Shown: piece after piece, positions 15,439-25,150 of the stretch | Layout: every line of letters begins with the position of its first letter | Numbering within the stretch: position 1 is the stretch's first letter | From: Gramella jeungdoensis | GTDB taxonomy: Bacteria; Bacteroidota; Bacteroidia; Flavobacteriales; Flavobacteriaceae | Length of the DNA stretch: 64,000 nucleotides | Direction: 5' to 3' | Assembly (NCBI RefSeq): GCF_023805255.1 | Contig: NZ_JAMSCK010000004.1 | Coordinates: forward strand, 186,001 to 250,000 | The notes under the pieces: generated by a model | Seen by the model: only the letters and a program-made list of their open reading frames with translations | Database searches by the model: none | Told to the model about the DNA's origin: nothing | Made by a program: the position numbers and the translations under genes

Positions 15439-18362
15439 AGTTGAAGCAGCCCCAAAGGTTTTATACATTTTTACTTTTCCTACTCATTTCTTTAAGCGGA
15501 ATTGGACAAAATACCAACCCGCTCCTGGTGGATAATTATCCTGCCCAGAAGCAGTGGGTGGATAGTATTTACGATTCAATGAGTCTTGAACGTAAGGTGG
15601 GGCAGCTTTTTATGGCCAGTATCTGGTCTCAGAATGACAATGAAGCTGATACCATTCGTAAACTCATAAAAGAACATCACATAGGAGGACTCATCTTCTC
15701 TAAAGGAGGACCTGTAAAACAGGCAAAGCTTACCAATGAATTTCAGGAAATGTCTGAGGTACCCTTGTTGGTAGGTATGGATGCCGAATGGGGACTAGCT
15801 ATGAGACTTGATAGCACTTTTGCTCTTCCATGGAATATGACACTTGGGGCTATTCAGAATAATGAATTGGTGGCAGATGCCGGTGCAGCCATCTCAAGGC
15901 ACGCCCGAAGATTGGGAGTTCACTTTAATTTTGCCCCTGTAGTGGATATAAATACAAATCCTGATAATCCTATCATCGGGAATAGGTCATTCGGTGAAAA
16001 CAAAATAAATGTTACTGAAAAAGCCCTGGCTTTTATGAGAGGAATGCAGCGGGAAGGAGCTCTAAGCACCGCAAAACATTTCCCCGGACATGGAGATACC
16101 GATCAGGATTCTCATAAATCTTTGCCCACCATCAACTTTTCTTCTGAAAGGATAGATAATGTAGAGCTGTATCCGTACAAAGAACTTATTCCGCAGGGGC
16201 TTAGCAGTGTTATGGTTGCGCATTTGAATGTTCCGGCCCTCGAATCAAAAGATGGTTTGCCCGCGTCGATATCTGAAAGCATAGTAACCGGGATATTGAA
16301 AAACAATATGGGGTTTAACGGACTCATCTTTACCGATGCTCTTGGAATGAAAGGGGTTGCCAAAAATAAAGAACCGGGAGAAGTTGATCTTCAAGCCTTT
16401 CTTGCCGGAAATGATATACTTCTTATGAGTGAAGATGTAGGGAAAGCTTCAGAAAGTATTATTGAGGCCTACAATGAAGGCATTATTTCTGAAAGCAGGC
16501 TCGAGCTATCGGTCAAAAAGATCCTGGCGGCAAAGTATAAGGTTGGCCTAAGTGTTTTTAAACCTATCTCCACTAACTTTCTTATTGATGAGCTCAATAC
16601 CTCCAGGGATGATGCATTACTTGATGAATTATTTGAGAACGCCATAACCCTGCTTAAGAATAATAAAGCCGTAGTTCCGGTAAAAGACCTTCCTGAAAAA
16701 AAGATAGCTTATGTGAACTTTGGAGATGCGGACGGTAGTGAGTTTTTAGGTCAAATGAGGAAGTATGCTCAGGTTGACTGGGTTAAGGCTGAAAAATTAT
16801 CAGACTTACTTGAAAAACTGGAGGCATATAATTATGTGGTTGTTGGTTATCATAAACCGGATAAAAGCCCCTGGTCTTCCTATAAATTTTCTGATAAGGA
16901 GCTGGTATGGTTACATGAGATCGCCCGAAAGAACAAAACAGTTCTTTCCTTATTCACAAGGCCTTATGCGCTTTTAGATGTGAAGAGCTTTGCTAACCTG
17001 GAAGGGATACTGGTAGGGTATCAAAATCATCCTGTAGCTCAGCAAAAGCTCGCACAGGTGCTTTTTGGGGCTCTGGATGCAAAAGGAAGGTTGCCGGTAA
17101 GTTTAAAGAATGAATTTCCCGAAGGTACAGGCTACAATACAAATAATATAAACCGACTAGCATACGGCAAACCGGAAAGTGTCGGAATGAATTCGGCAAA
17201 ACTGAAAAAGATAGATAGCCTCGTGAATTATGCTATCGATAAGAAAATGACACCAGGTGCGCAGGTTCTTATAGCGAGAAAGGGAAAGGTGATTTACCAG
17301 AAGAATTTCGGGTATCAAACCTATGAAAAGGAACTACCGGTTACCGATACCACCATCTATGATCTGGCGTCGCTCACCAAAATACTGGGAACCTTACCAT
17401 TAGTAATGGAGCTGGACGAAGAGGAGGTGATCGATTTTAATACAAAACTTGAAGAACTGCTACCGGTTTTTAAAGGCTCTAATAAAGGAAGCCTGAGATT
17501 GCAGGATATGCTGATGCATTATGCCAGGTTACAGGCATGGATCCCGTTTTATGTATCTACTCTCGATCCAAAGACTAAAAAACTCTCTGGTAGTTATTAT
17601 AGCGATATACCTTCTGAAGTTTTCAATACACAGGTGGCAGCAGATATGTATATTCGCAATGATATTGGGGATACTATTGTAGATATTATTAAGAGAAGCG
17701 ACCTGGATAGCAGGCTTAGGTATAAGTATAGTGACCTTCCTTATTATTTACTTAAATACTATCTGGAAGCTTATTACAACAGCAATTTGCATAATCTTAC
17801 CCAGGAACATATTTATAAACCTCTTGGAGCAAGTTATACGGGTTATTTGCCACTAACAAGATTTGATACTCTGCAAATAGCACCAACAGAATATGATAAA
17901 CTCTGGCGTCGCCAGGTAGTTAGAGGATTTGTTCATGATCAGGGCGCGGCCATGCAGGGAGGAATTGGCGGACATGCCGGTTTGTTCAGTACAGCGAATG
18001 ACGTTGCCAAGATCATGCAGACCTATCTTAATGGAGGCTCTTATGGAGGTGAAAAGCTGCTGGATAAGGCAACTATAGAGAAATATAATACCTGTTATTA
18101 TTGTGAGGATAACGTAAGACGTGGCGTGGGATTCGACAAACCCCAGCTGGGTGACGCAGGACCAACTTGTAATTGTGTTTCTATGATGAGTTTTGGTCAT
18201 ACCGGCTTCACAGGAACACTGGCATGGGCTGATCCCGAGGAAGAAATTGTTTATGTATTTTTGTCTAACCGAACTTATCCCGATTCTAATAATAGAAAAC
18301 TTATTCGTGAGGATATACGGTCTGAAATCCAAAAAGTGATATACGAATCTATAGATTATTAA
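15435..18362 (+). CDS. GH3 beta-N-acetylhexosaminidase (NagZ-like) fused to a serine beta-lactamase-like domain
   Basis: After a signal peptide (residues 1-24) a GH3 domain runs to about 380. It carries the NagZ motif KHFPGHGDTDQDSH (about 213-226) and the nucleophile region FTDALGMKG near residue 299. A GH3 C-terminal sandwich follows (about 390-570). The last 400 residues are a class C beta-lactamase/PBP-like hydrolase with SLTK near 645, YSD near 765 and HTG near 921 in place of SxxK, YxN and KTG. Such two-enzyme fusions are known from Bacteroidota and probably act on peptidoglycan in the periplasm: sugar cleavage plus peptide or ester hydrolysis. bshA follows after 3 bp. Confidence 0.88.
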   Translation: MKLKQPQRFYTFLLFLLISLSGIGQNTNPLLVDNYPAQKQWVDSIYDSMSLERKVGQLFMASIWSQNDNEADTIRKLIKEHHIGGLIFSKGGPVKQAKLTNEFQEMSEVPLLVGMDAEWGLAMRLDSTFALPWNMTLGAIQNNELVADAGAAISRHARRLGVHFNFAPVVDINTNPDNPIIGNRSFGENKINVTEKALAFMRGMQREGALSTAKHFPGHGDTDQDSHKSLPTINFSSERIDNVELYPYKELIPQGLSSVMVAHLNVPALESKDGLPASISESIVTGILKNNMGFNGLIFTDALGMKGVAKNKEPGEVDLQAFLAGNDILLMSEDVGKASESIIEAYNEGIISESRLELSVKKILAAKYKVGLSVFKPISTNFLIDELNTSRDDALLDELFENAITLLKNNKAVVPVKDLPEKKIAYVNFGDADGSEFLGQMRKYAQVDWVKAEKLSDLLEKLEAYNYVVVGYHKPDKSPWSSYKFSDKELVWLHEIARKNKTVLSLFTRPYALLDVKSFANLEGILVGYQNHPVAQQKLAQVLFGALDAKGRLPVSLKNEFPEGTGYNTNNINRLAYGKPESVGMNSAKLKKIDSLVNYAIDKKMTPGAQVLIARKGKVIYQKNFGYQTYEKELPVTDTTIYDLASLTKILGTLPLVMELDEEEVIDFNTKLEELLPVFKGSNKGSLRLQDMLMHYARLQAWIPFYVSTLDPKTKKLSGSYYSDIPSEVFNTQVAADMYIRNDIGDTIVDIIKRSDLDSRLRYKYSDLPYYLLKYYLEAYYNSNLHNLTQEHIYKPLGASYTGYLPLTRFDTLQIAPTEYDKLWRRQVVRGFVHDQGAAMQGGIGGHAGLFSTANDVAKIMQTYLNGGSYGGEKLLDKATIEKYNTCYYCEDNVRRGVGFDKPQLGDAGPTCNCVSMMSFGHTGFTGTLAWADPEEEIVYVFLSNRTYPDSNNRKLIREDIRSEIQKVIYESIDY

Positions 18363-18365
18363 TTG

Positions 18366-19496
18366 ATGAAAATAGCCATTGTTTGTTATCCAACCTTCGG
18401 AGGGAGTGGAGTAGTAGCTACAGAATTAGGTCTTGCACTGTCTCGAAGAGGCCATGAGGTACATTTTGTTACCTACAAACAACCGGTGCGCTTAGAGACT
18501 ATTTCCAGTCATATTAGATTTCACGAAGTGAATGTGCCTGAATATCCGCTTTTTCATTATCAGCCCTATGAGCTTGCCTTAAGCAGCAAGCTAGTAAATG
18601 TTGTAAAGAATTATGGAATAGAGCTATTACATGTACATTATGCCATTCCCCATGCGTATGCAGGTTATATGACCAAGAAAATGTTGGCCGAAGAGGGTAT
18701 AAGCCTACCAATGGTTACCACGCTTCATGGTACCGATATTACACTGGTGGGGAACCATCCTTTCTATAAGCCAGCTGTTACCTTCAGTATTAATAACAGT
18801 GATTTTGTTACTTCTGTTTCTGAAAGCCTGAAAGAAGATACGCTTAAGTTCTTTGATATTAAGAAAGATATTGAGGTGATTCCTAATTTTATTGATGTTT
18901 CAAAATTTCAGCAACAGGTATTTACCGATTGTCAACGGGAAATTATGGCCGATGATGATGAAAAGATAATCACACATGTTTCTAATTTCCGTAAGGTGAA
19001 AAGGGTAGATGACGTGATCAGGATCTTTTTTGAGATACAGAAAAAGATGAAAGCCAGGCTGATGATGGTTGGGGAAGGGCCTCAACGGGAAGTTGCGGAA
19101 AGCCTGGTACGAGAACTGGATATAAGAGATAAAGTTCTTTTTCTCGGACAGAGCAACGAGATAGATAAGATACTTTGCTTTTCAGACCTGTTTCTTTTGC
19201 CTTCTGAGACTGAAAGTTTTGGATTGGCAGCCCTTGAAGCAATGGTTCACTCAGTTCCTGTAATATCTTCTAATACAGGAGGTTTGCCTGAAGTGAATAT
19301 TGATAGATTTTCCGGTTTTCTTCATAATGTAGGAGACGTTCAGGCTATGGCAAAGAGCGCCATCTCTATACTTGAGGATCCAGGAAAACTTGAGAAATTC
19401 AAAAAGCAAGCGCTGGAAGCGGCAGAGAAATATGATATTAATCGAATCGTTCCCATGTATGAAGACCTCTATAATAGGGCTTTGGTGAACGCATAA
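18366..19496 (+). CDS. bshA: N-acetyl-alpha-D-glucosaminyl L-malate synthase BshA
   Basis: BshA joins GlcNAc from UDP-GlcNAc to L-malate, the first step of bacillithiol synthesis. It is a GT4 glycosyltransferase of about 376 residues. The N-terminal MKIAIVCYPTFGGSGVVATE is diagnostic, HAYAGYMTK and TLHGTDITLVG follow, and the EX7E motif is ESFGLAALE near residue 282. I chose the ATG at 18366; a TTG one codon upstream would add a single residue. It is last in the operon starting at 14950. Bacillithiol is the main low-molecular-weight thiol in many Bacteroidota and Firmicutes; BshB and BshC are not in this window. Confidence 0.95.
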   Translation: MKIAIVCYPTFGGSGVVATELGLALSRRGHEVHFVTYKQPVRLETISSHIRFHEVNVPEYPLFHYQPYELALSSKLVNVVKNYGIELLHVHYAIPHAYAGYMTKKMLAEEGISLPMVTTLHGTDITLVGNHPFYKPAVTFSINNSDFVTSVSESLKEDTLKFFDIKKDIEVIPNFIDVSKFQQQVFTDCQREIMADDDEKIITHVSNFRKVKRVDDVIRIFFEIQKKMKARLMMVGEGPQREVAESLVRELDIRDKVLFLGQSNEIDKILCFSDLFLLPSETESFGLAALEAMVHSVPVISSNTGGLPEVNIDRFSGFLHNVGDVQAMAKSAISILEDPGKLEKFKKQALEAAEKYDINRIVPMYEDLYNRALVNA

Positions 19497-19524
19497 AAAA
19501 AGTGGAGATCTCTCAATCTCCACC
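19495..19524 (-). terminator. rho-independent terminator for the 19555-20046 gene
   Basis: A perfect 8-bp stem (19502-19509 with 19516-19523) and a 6-nt loop are followed, on the minus strand, by a run of T residues. It lies between the stops of the convergent bshA and beta-barrel genes and may slow transcription from both sides, but only the minus side has a good T tract. Confidence 0.75.
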
Positions 19525-19554
19525 TCTTCCTTTCTTAAACCTATTTAAGAAAAT

Positions 19555-20046
19555 CTAAAACTGATATCTTATCCCTAATGCAATATCAGGTCCTAAATCC
19601 TTACGATTTATATAATCTGAAAAAGTAATTTCGGGTCTAAAATCCAGGGACAATAGCAAAGGAAAGTCGAAATTATATTCTATTCCTATATCTCCGGCAA
19701 TTAGAGCGAAAAGTCCATCATGTGTATCCTCGAATTTATCTGAATCATTTCCTATACCAGCACCCGCACCCACGTACCAGTTAAAGCCACCTTCAATGTT
19801 CCAGACCCACTGGTAAAGACCAACGAGTTTTATAGCGTCATAATTGCGAGTGTCTCTCCAGCCAAGATCGAGTTCTAAACGGTTATTGTCACCACCTATA
19901 GCTCTTTGATAAGAGACTTCTGTACCTATTCCGTTATTGTCACCTATTCTTAAACCTATAGCGTTCTCTGAAATATTCTGAGCGCTAACGTTGCTAAAAA
20001 AAACAGCTCCTATAATAAAAGCCGCTAAAAGAACTAGTTTTCTCAT
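19555..20046 (-). CDS. Small outer-membrane beta-barrel-like protein
   Basis: The 163-residue protein has a signal peptide ending near NVSAQ (residue 23). A pattern of amphipathic beta-strands with glycine and aromatic residues follows (GLRIGDNNGIGTEVSYQRA, WNIEGGFNWYVGAGAGIGND), ending in GIRYQF; a C-terminal Phe is usual for outer-membrane barrels. This fits an eight-stranded barrel of the OMP_b-brl class. No enzyme motif is visible and the ligand is unknown. It is a single gene with its own promoter upstream and a terminator downstream. Confidence 0.75.
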   Translation of the reverse strand: MRKLVLLAAFIIGAVFFSNVSAQNISENAIGLRIGDNNGIGTEVSYQRAIGGDNNRLELDLGWRDTRNYDAIKLVGLYQWVWNIEGGFNWYVGAGAGIGNDSDKFEDTHDGLFALIAGDIGIEYNFDFPLLLSLDFRPEITFSDYINRKDLGPDIALGIRYQF

Positions 20047-20069
20047 AGTTTGATTGCTTTGTTTTGTAG

Positions 20070-20095
20070 CAAATTTAAAGTGAATAGTATTACAA
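20070..20095 (-). promoter_or_regulatory. candidate promoter for the 163-residue beta-barrel gene
   Basis: On the minus strand TAAATTTG (complement 20070-20077) is an exact -7 match and a TTG lies 15 bp upstream, a bit close. The leader would be about 17 nt. Confidence 0.5.
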
Positions 20096-20166
20096 GAACG
20101 TAGTCTTGACCAAATCTATTGTTAATATTAATTAAAAAACTGTTAAGCCTACTCACAGAAAACTTA

Positions 20167-20174
20167 TAAATTTG
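20167..20174 (+). promoter_or_regulatory. -7 element abutting the start codon of the FAD/Fe-S dehydrogenase
   Basis: TAAATTTG is an exact -7 match and ends 3 bp before the ATG at 20178. If it is used, the transcript would begin at or next to the start codon and be effectively leaderless. No -33 TTG is found at the normal distance, so this remains a hypothesis. Confidence 0.35.
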
Positions 20175-20177
20175 GGT

Positions 20178-23102
20178 ATGAAAAAGAAACAAGCCCTGGA
20201 ACGACTTTCCGGAAAACTAACCGGAAAACTGTTTTACGACGACTTATGGAAGAGTATTTATGCTACCGATGCCTCGGTTTACCGGGAAATACCCCTTGCT
20301 GTATGTTATCCTGCAAATGAAGAAGACCTGGCACGCTTAATTGAGTTCGCTAAAGAAAATCATACTTCCCTGATACCCCGAACCGCTGGAACCTCTCTGG
20401 CAGGTCAGTGTACGGGAGATGGGATTGTGGTTGACGTTTCAAAAAACTTCACCGATATAATTCGAATAGATAAGAAGGAGAAAACCGTAACAGTGCAGCC
20501 CGGAGTGATTAGGGATGATCTTAACAGGAAACTTCACAAACACGGACTCTTTTTTGGTCCTAATACCTCTACTTCAAACAGATGTATGATAGGAGGTATG
20601 GTAGGCAATAATTCCAGTGGAACTACCTCCATTAAATATGGGACCACTAGGGATAAATTAATTTCTCTTAAAGCTATTCTAAGTGACGGCTCAAAAGTGG
20701 AGTTTAGAGAACTAAGTGCAGAGGAGTATCAGGAAAAGCTGAGATTACAAAACCTGGAAGGCGAAATATATCGCAAGATCGATGAAAAACTACGCGATAA
20801 GGATATCCAGGATGAGATTAAAAAAAATTATCCGCCATCAAGTCTTCATCGTAGAAATACCGGCTATGCGATAGATGAATTGCTGGATTGTGAGCTTTTT
20901 CAGGAGAATTCAAAGTATTTCAATTTTTGCAGACTTATAGCCGGAAGTGAAGGTACGCTTGCGTTTATTACTGAGATCACCCTTCAGCTGAACGAACTAC
21001 CTCCTCAGAATACCGCTATGGTAGCTGCTCATTTTGCCAGCATAGATGCCTGTATGCAAGCTGTTGTACCTGCTATGGAGCATTCCCTTTATACATGTGA
21101 AATGATGGATAAGGTGATACTCGATTGTACCAAGGAAAGCCTTAAATACAGGGAAAACCGGTTTTTTATTGAAGGAGATCCACAAGCCATTTTAATGCTG
21201 GAACTAAGATCTGATTCTGAAGTTGAATTACAGAACCAGGTAAAAAAGATGCTGGCAACACTTGAAAATTCCGGGCTTGGGTATGCATTTCCAGTTCTTT
21301 ATGATGAACAGATAGATCTCGCACTGGAACTAAGAAAAGCAGGGCTCGGTTTATTGGGGAATATGAAAGGTGATAAAAAAGCTGTTGCCTGTATTGAAGA
21401 TACGGCTGTGGCACTACCTGTACTTGCAGATTACATTTCTGATTTTAGCAAAATAATGAAAGCTTATGGTCAGCAGGCTGTATACTATGCTCATGCAGGA
21501 GCCGGAGAAATTCATTTAAGACCTCTTCTGAATCTGAAAAAATCAGAAGAAGTTGCACTTTTCCGAAATATTACTGAAGACGTAGCAAAGCTGGTAAAGA
21601 AATATAATGGGTCATTAAGTGGCGAACATGGCGATGGTCGTGTAAGGGCAGAATTCATCAAACTGATGTATGGTGAACATTTGTACCAGGTTTTAAAAGA
21701 AGTGAAACAGGCTTTTGATCCTGAAAATATCTTCAACCCCGGAAAGATTGTTGATGCACCTGCCATGGACACCTCTTTGAGATATGTACCAGACAGGAAA
21801 GAGCCTGAGATAGAAACTTTGATGGATTTCTCAGATGCCGATGGTATTCTTCGGCTGGCAGAAAAATGTAATGGGAGTGGAGACTGTCGTAAATCGGTAG
21901 AAGCAGGCGGTACGATGTGCCCCAGTTACAGGGCTACAAAAGACGAAAAAGATACCACCAGGGCCAGGGCCAACGCATTGCGTGAGTTTTTAACCAACTC
22001 AGAAAAAGCAAACCCTTTTGATCATACTGAGCTTAAGGAAGTCTTGGACCTTTGTATTAGTTGTAAAGGCTGTAAAAGTGAATGTCCTTCAAATGTAGAT
22101 ATGGCTTCCTTAAAAGCCGAATTTCAGCACCAGTATCATAAAAGTAATAAACCCAGTTTCAGGGATAAGGCTTTTGCTAATATTACCCAACATAATGCAA
22201 TGGCTGCAAAGATTCCGGGTATTTCCAGGTTTGTTATGTCTAATTCCTTTACATCCGGACTTGCAAAAAAGCTGATGGGCGTTGCTAGAGAAAGAGAATT
22301 ACCAAAAGTAGCAAAGCAAACCTTAAAACAATATTACCTGTCCAATAAAGCCAAATTTGATATTGAAGACCCCATTAAAACGGTTTATTTATTCAATGAT
22401 GAGTTTACTAATTATCTGGATGTACAGGCAGGGAAAGATGCGCTTAATTTACTGGCAAAACTTAAATATAAGGTCATTATCATTGATCATCCCGAAAGTG
22501 GGAGAAGCCAGATATCTAAAGGTTTTCTTTCCAATGCTAAGCGGCTTGCAAACGAAAATGTGAGCATCTTCAAAGACCTTATTTCTGAAAATTGCTTTCT
22601 TTTAGGCGTGGAACCTTCAGCAATTCTGAGTTTTAGGGATGAATACCTGAGGCTTGCCGATGATAAGGAAGCTGCCAGAAAAATAGCGGCGAATACATTT
22701 CTGGTAGAAGAATTTCTGAAACAGGAAATTTCAGAAGGTAATATCAGGCAGGAGCAGTTTACAAATAAAAGTGCGATGGTAAAGATCCATGCACATTGTC
22801 ATCAAAAAGCTCTATCAAACTCATCACGTACTTTTGACATTCTCAACCTTCCAAAGAATTATAAGGTGACCATCATTGCATCGGGTTGTTGCGGAATGGC
22901 TGGGTCTTTCGGGTATGAGAAAGAGCACTATGAGATAAGTATGCGAATAGGGGAGAACTCACTGTTTCCGGCGATTAGAAAAGCCTCTGAGGCTACGATC
23001 ATTTCAGCAAATGGGACCAGTTGCCGCCACCAGATAAAAGATGGGACCGGTAGGCAAGCCCAACATCCTGTAACCATCCTTCGAAATGCCTTAAAAAACT
23101 AA
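20178..23102 (+). CDS. FAD-linked 2-hydroxyacid dehydrogenase fused to Fe-S/CCG domains (YdiJ/D-lactate dehydrogenase-like)
   Basis: The 974-residue protein combines three parts. A PCMH-type FAD domain (about 35-270) has PRTAGTSLAGQCTGDG and MVGNNSSGTTSIKYGTT. A GlcD/D-LDH C-terminal domain includes YAHAGAGEIHLRP and SGEHGDGRVR. A ferredoxin/GlcF-like tail has CNGSGDCRK, CISCKGCKSECP near residue 630, then HAHCHQKAL and SGCCGMAGSFG. E. coli YdiJ and some D-lactate dehydrogenases share this layout; they oxidise D-2-hydroxyacids and pass electrons to the respiratory chain. The substrate cannot be fixed from sequence. I chose ATG 20178 over the TTG at 20172, which lies inside a -7 promoter element. 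It appears to be a single gene. Confidence 0.88.
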   Translation: MKKKQALERLSGKLTGKLFYDDLWKSIYATDASVYREIPLAVCYPANEEDLARLIEFAKENHTSLIPRTAGTSLAGQCTGDGIVVDVSKNFTDIIRIDKKEKTVTVQPGVIRDDLNRKLHKHGLFFGPNTSTSNRCMIGGMVGNNSSGTTSIKYGTTRDKLISLKAILSDGSKVEFRELSAEEYQEKLRLQNLEGEIYRKIDEKLRDKDIQDEIKKNYPPSSLHRRNTGYAIDELLDCELFQENSKYFNFCRLIAGSEGTLAFITEITLQLNELPPQNTAMVAAHFASIDACMQAVVPAMEHSLYTCEMMDKVILDCTKESLKYRENRFFIEGDPQAILMLELRSDSEVELQNQVKKMLATLENSGLGYAFPVLYDEQIDLALELRKAGLGLLGNMKGDKKAVACIEDTAVALPVLADYISDFSKIMKAYGQQAVYYAHAGAGEIHLRPLLNLKKSEEVALFRNITEDVAKLVKKYNGSLSGEHGDGRVRAEFIKLMYGEHLYQVLKEVKQAFDPENIFNPGKIVDAPAMDTSLRYVPDRKEPEIETLMDFSDADGILRLAEKCNGSGDCRKSVEAGGTMCPSYRATKDEKDTTRARANALREFLTNSEKANPFDHTELKEVLDLCISCKGCKSECPSNVDMASLKAEFQHQYHKSNKPSFRDKAFANITQHNAMAAKIPGISRFVMSNSFTSGLAKKLMGVARERELPKVAKQTLKQYYLSNKAKFDIEDPIKTVYLFNDEFTNYLDVQAGKDALNLLAKLKYKVIIIDHPESGRSQISKGFLSNAKRLANENVSIFKDLISENCFLLGVEPSAILSFRDEYLRLADDKEAARKIAANTFLVEEFLKQEISEGNIRQEQFTNKSAMVKIHAHCHQKALSNSSRTFDILNLPKNYKVTIIASGCCGMAGSFGYEKEHYEISMRIGENSLFPAIRKASEATIISANGTSCRHQIKDGTGRQAQHPVTILRNALKN

Positions 23103-23218
23103 ACTGGTTGATTTTTGAAAATTTTGTTAATGCTTCTTAAAAATCCTTTTTAGGTCTTTTTTAATACTAAATTTATCCCAAGTCGATAAGTTGGAATAAG
23201 AGAAGTTAACACCCGCGG

Positions 23219-24772
23219 ATGGACAAAGACCTACGAATTCAGAAATTAGAAAAAGAATTAGAAGAAAGTCATAAGAAAAGAGAAAAGCTGGAAAAACAGA
23301 ATTCTTCTTATGAAAAATCCCATGCGCAATTAAAAGAAGAAAACTACCAGCTTAAAGGTCTGATTTATTCTTCCACAGCTCTGATCACATTTTTGAAAGG
23401 TCCCGAGTACAGGGTCGAATTTGCGAATAACCCTATTATAAAAGCTTGGGGTAAAGGCGATGATGTTATTGGACAACCTCTTTTTGATGTTGTACCAGAG
23501 GTACGTGATCAGGGTATTGAGGAATATCTCAATCAGGTATACTATAAAGGGGAACCTTATCATGCCAAAACTCTACCGGTTGAGCATGATATCAATGGCG
23601 AGATGGTAAAATCGTACTTTGATTTTTCCTATATGCCCCAGTATAATTTAGATGGACAGATAGTAGGGGTTGGGGTTATCGCACAGGATGTTACAAAACA
23701 GGCTTTACTGAATCAAAAAATAAAGAAAAGTGAAAAGGAATTTCGCGGACTGGTAGATTTTATGCCTCATAAGATAAGTATCGCCGATGCCGATGGTAAT
23801 ACGCTTTTTTACAATAAAAGCTGGTTGGATTACACTGGGATGAGTATGACTGAATTTTTAGAATCTCACTGGACCGAAATAATCCATCCAGATCATATCG
23901 AAAAGGTTGAAAAAGAGCGTAAACACTCTTTGAAATCAGGAAAAACACTGGATCTTGAATTGAAAATGAAAGATAAGAATGGTGATTATAAGTGGCACCT
24001 GCATAGATCCATTGCCATGAAAGATGATGGTATTATCACCTCCTGGGTAAGTTCAAGCACCGAGATACAAAAACTGAAAGAAGAGGAGCAACGCAAGCAA
24101 GACTTCCTTAAACTGGTAAGTCATGAATTAAAAACTCCAGTAACTTCCATCAAGGGATATGTTCAATTGTTGCAAACCATGATAAATGGTGAAAATGATA
24201 AGTCTAAACAGCCATATTTACATCGTATTGAAGATCAGGTTGAGAGGCTTATAAAATTAATCTCAGAGATTCTGGATCTATCAAGAATAGAGCAGAGTGA
24301 ACTTGAACTTAATATTGAAGAATTTAGTTTAAATAAGCATGTTGAGAATATCATCGAAGATATTTCTTATTCTCATAAGGATGTTCAGATAGAATTAGAG
24401 CATTTATGTGAATGTGATGTAAAGGCTGATAAGGATAGAATAGGGCAGGTAATTATAAATTTTATAACCAATGCTCTTAAATATTCTCCAGATTCCAAAA
24501 ATGTGCAAGTAAAAGTGTTTCATGAAGAAGAAAACAATGTGGCTGTGAGTGTGAAAGATTTTGGAATCGGGATAGAAAAAAAAGATATTAACAGGATATT
24601 TAACCGATTCTATAGGGCTTCTTCAATGAATGAAAAAACCTATTCGGGATTCGGAATAGGTCTTTACCTTTCCAACGAAATTATTGAAAGACATAATGGA
24701 AAAATATTTGTGGATAGTGAACCTGGAGCAGGATCGGAATTCACCTTTATATTACCCCTAAATCAGAATTAA
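23219..24772 (+). CDS. Cytoplasmic PAS-domain sensor histidine kinase
   Basis: A 517-residue kinase with no membrane segment. It begins with a coiled coil (residues 1-46), then PAS 1 (about 48-160), PAS 2 (about 172-285; HKISIADADGNTLFYNKSW), and HisKA with phospho-acceptor His302 in VSHELKTPV. The HATPase_c domain has the N box NFITNALKYS, G1 DFGIGI and G2 GFGIGLYLS. It autophosphorylates and should pass phosphate to a receiver; the lone receiver encoded 3 bp downstream is the obvious partner. Without an extracellular domain, the PAS pair probably senses an internal cue such as redox state, light or a bound ligand; which one cannot be told. Confidence 0.92.
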   Translation: MDKDLRIQKLEKELEESHKKREKLEKQNSSYEKSHAQLKEENYQLKGLIYSSTALITFLKGPEYRVEFANNPIIKAWGKGDDVIGQPLFDVVPEVRDQGIEEYLNQVYYKGEPYHAKTLPVEHDINGEMVKSYFDFSYMPQYNLDGQIVGVGVIAQDVTKQALLNQKIKKSEKEFRGLVDFMPHKISIADADGNTLFYNKSWLDYTGMSMTEFLESHWTEIIHPDHIEKVEKERKHSLKSGKTLDLELKMKDKNGDYKWHLHRSIAMKDDGIITSWVSSSTEIQKLKEEEQRKQDFLKLVSHELKTPVTSIKGYVQLLQTMINGENDKSKQPYLHRIEDQVERLIKLISEILDLSRIEQSELELNIEEFSLNKHVENIIEDISYSHKDVQIELEHLCECDVKADKDRIGQVIINFITNALKYSPDSKNVQVKVFHEEENNVAVSVKDFGIGIEKKDINRIFNRFYRASSMNEKTYSGFGIGLYLSNEIIERHNGKIFVDSEPGAGSEFTFILPLNQN

Positions 24773-24775
24773 GTT

Positions 24776-25150
24776 ATGGCAAAAATATTGATCGTAGATG
24801 ATGACCAAACCATTGGTTTTATGCTTAAAGACATACTTGAGTTCGGAGGGCATGAGGTGACAGTATCACAACAGCCGAAGAAGACCAAGGAAAATATCCT
24901 TAAAAATGATATAGAACTGGTACTGCTTGATAAACTGATTTCAGGCGTTGATGGAACTGATGTTTGTGCCGAATTAAGAAAGGATGAAGACGTCCAGGAG
25001 ATCCCTATCATTATGATGAGCGCTCTTCATAATGTTGGAGAAGTATGTAAATCGGCAGGAGCTACAGAATTTATAGCCAAACCTTTTGATATGGAAACTT
25101 TACTGGCCAAGACCAATGAGATTCTACAGAAACATGGTAAAACCAGTTAA
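24776..25150 (+). CDS. Single-domain response regulator
   Basis: A stand-alone receiver of 124 residues with the acidic cluster DDD (8-10), phospho-acceptor Asp52 in LLDKLISGVDG, Ser82 and Lys102 in IAKPFD. There is no output domain, so it does not bind DNA itself; it may act through protein contact or as an intermediate in a phosphorelay. The ATG lies 3 bp after the kinase stop, making a clear two-gene unit. The family is certain; the output is unknown. Confidence 0.92.
   Translation: MAKILIVDDDQTIGFMLKDILEFGGHEVTVSQQPKKTKENILKNDIELVLLDKLISGVDGTDVCAELRKDEDVQEIPIIMMSALHNVGEVCKSAGATEFIAKPFDMETLLAKTNEILQKHGKTS

Noticed and set aside
17853-18332. 159-codon minus-strand ORF inside the GH3 fusion gene
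   Set aside because: Covers the conserved beta-lactamase HTG region on the other strand; no promoter or recognisable fold.
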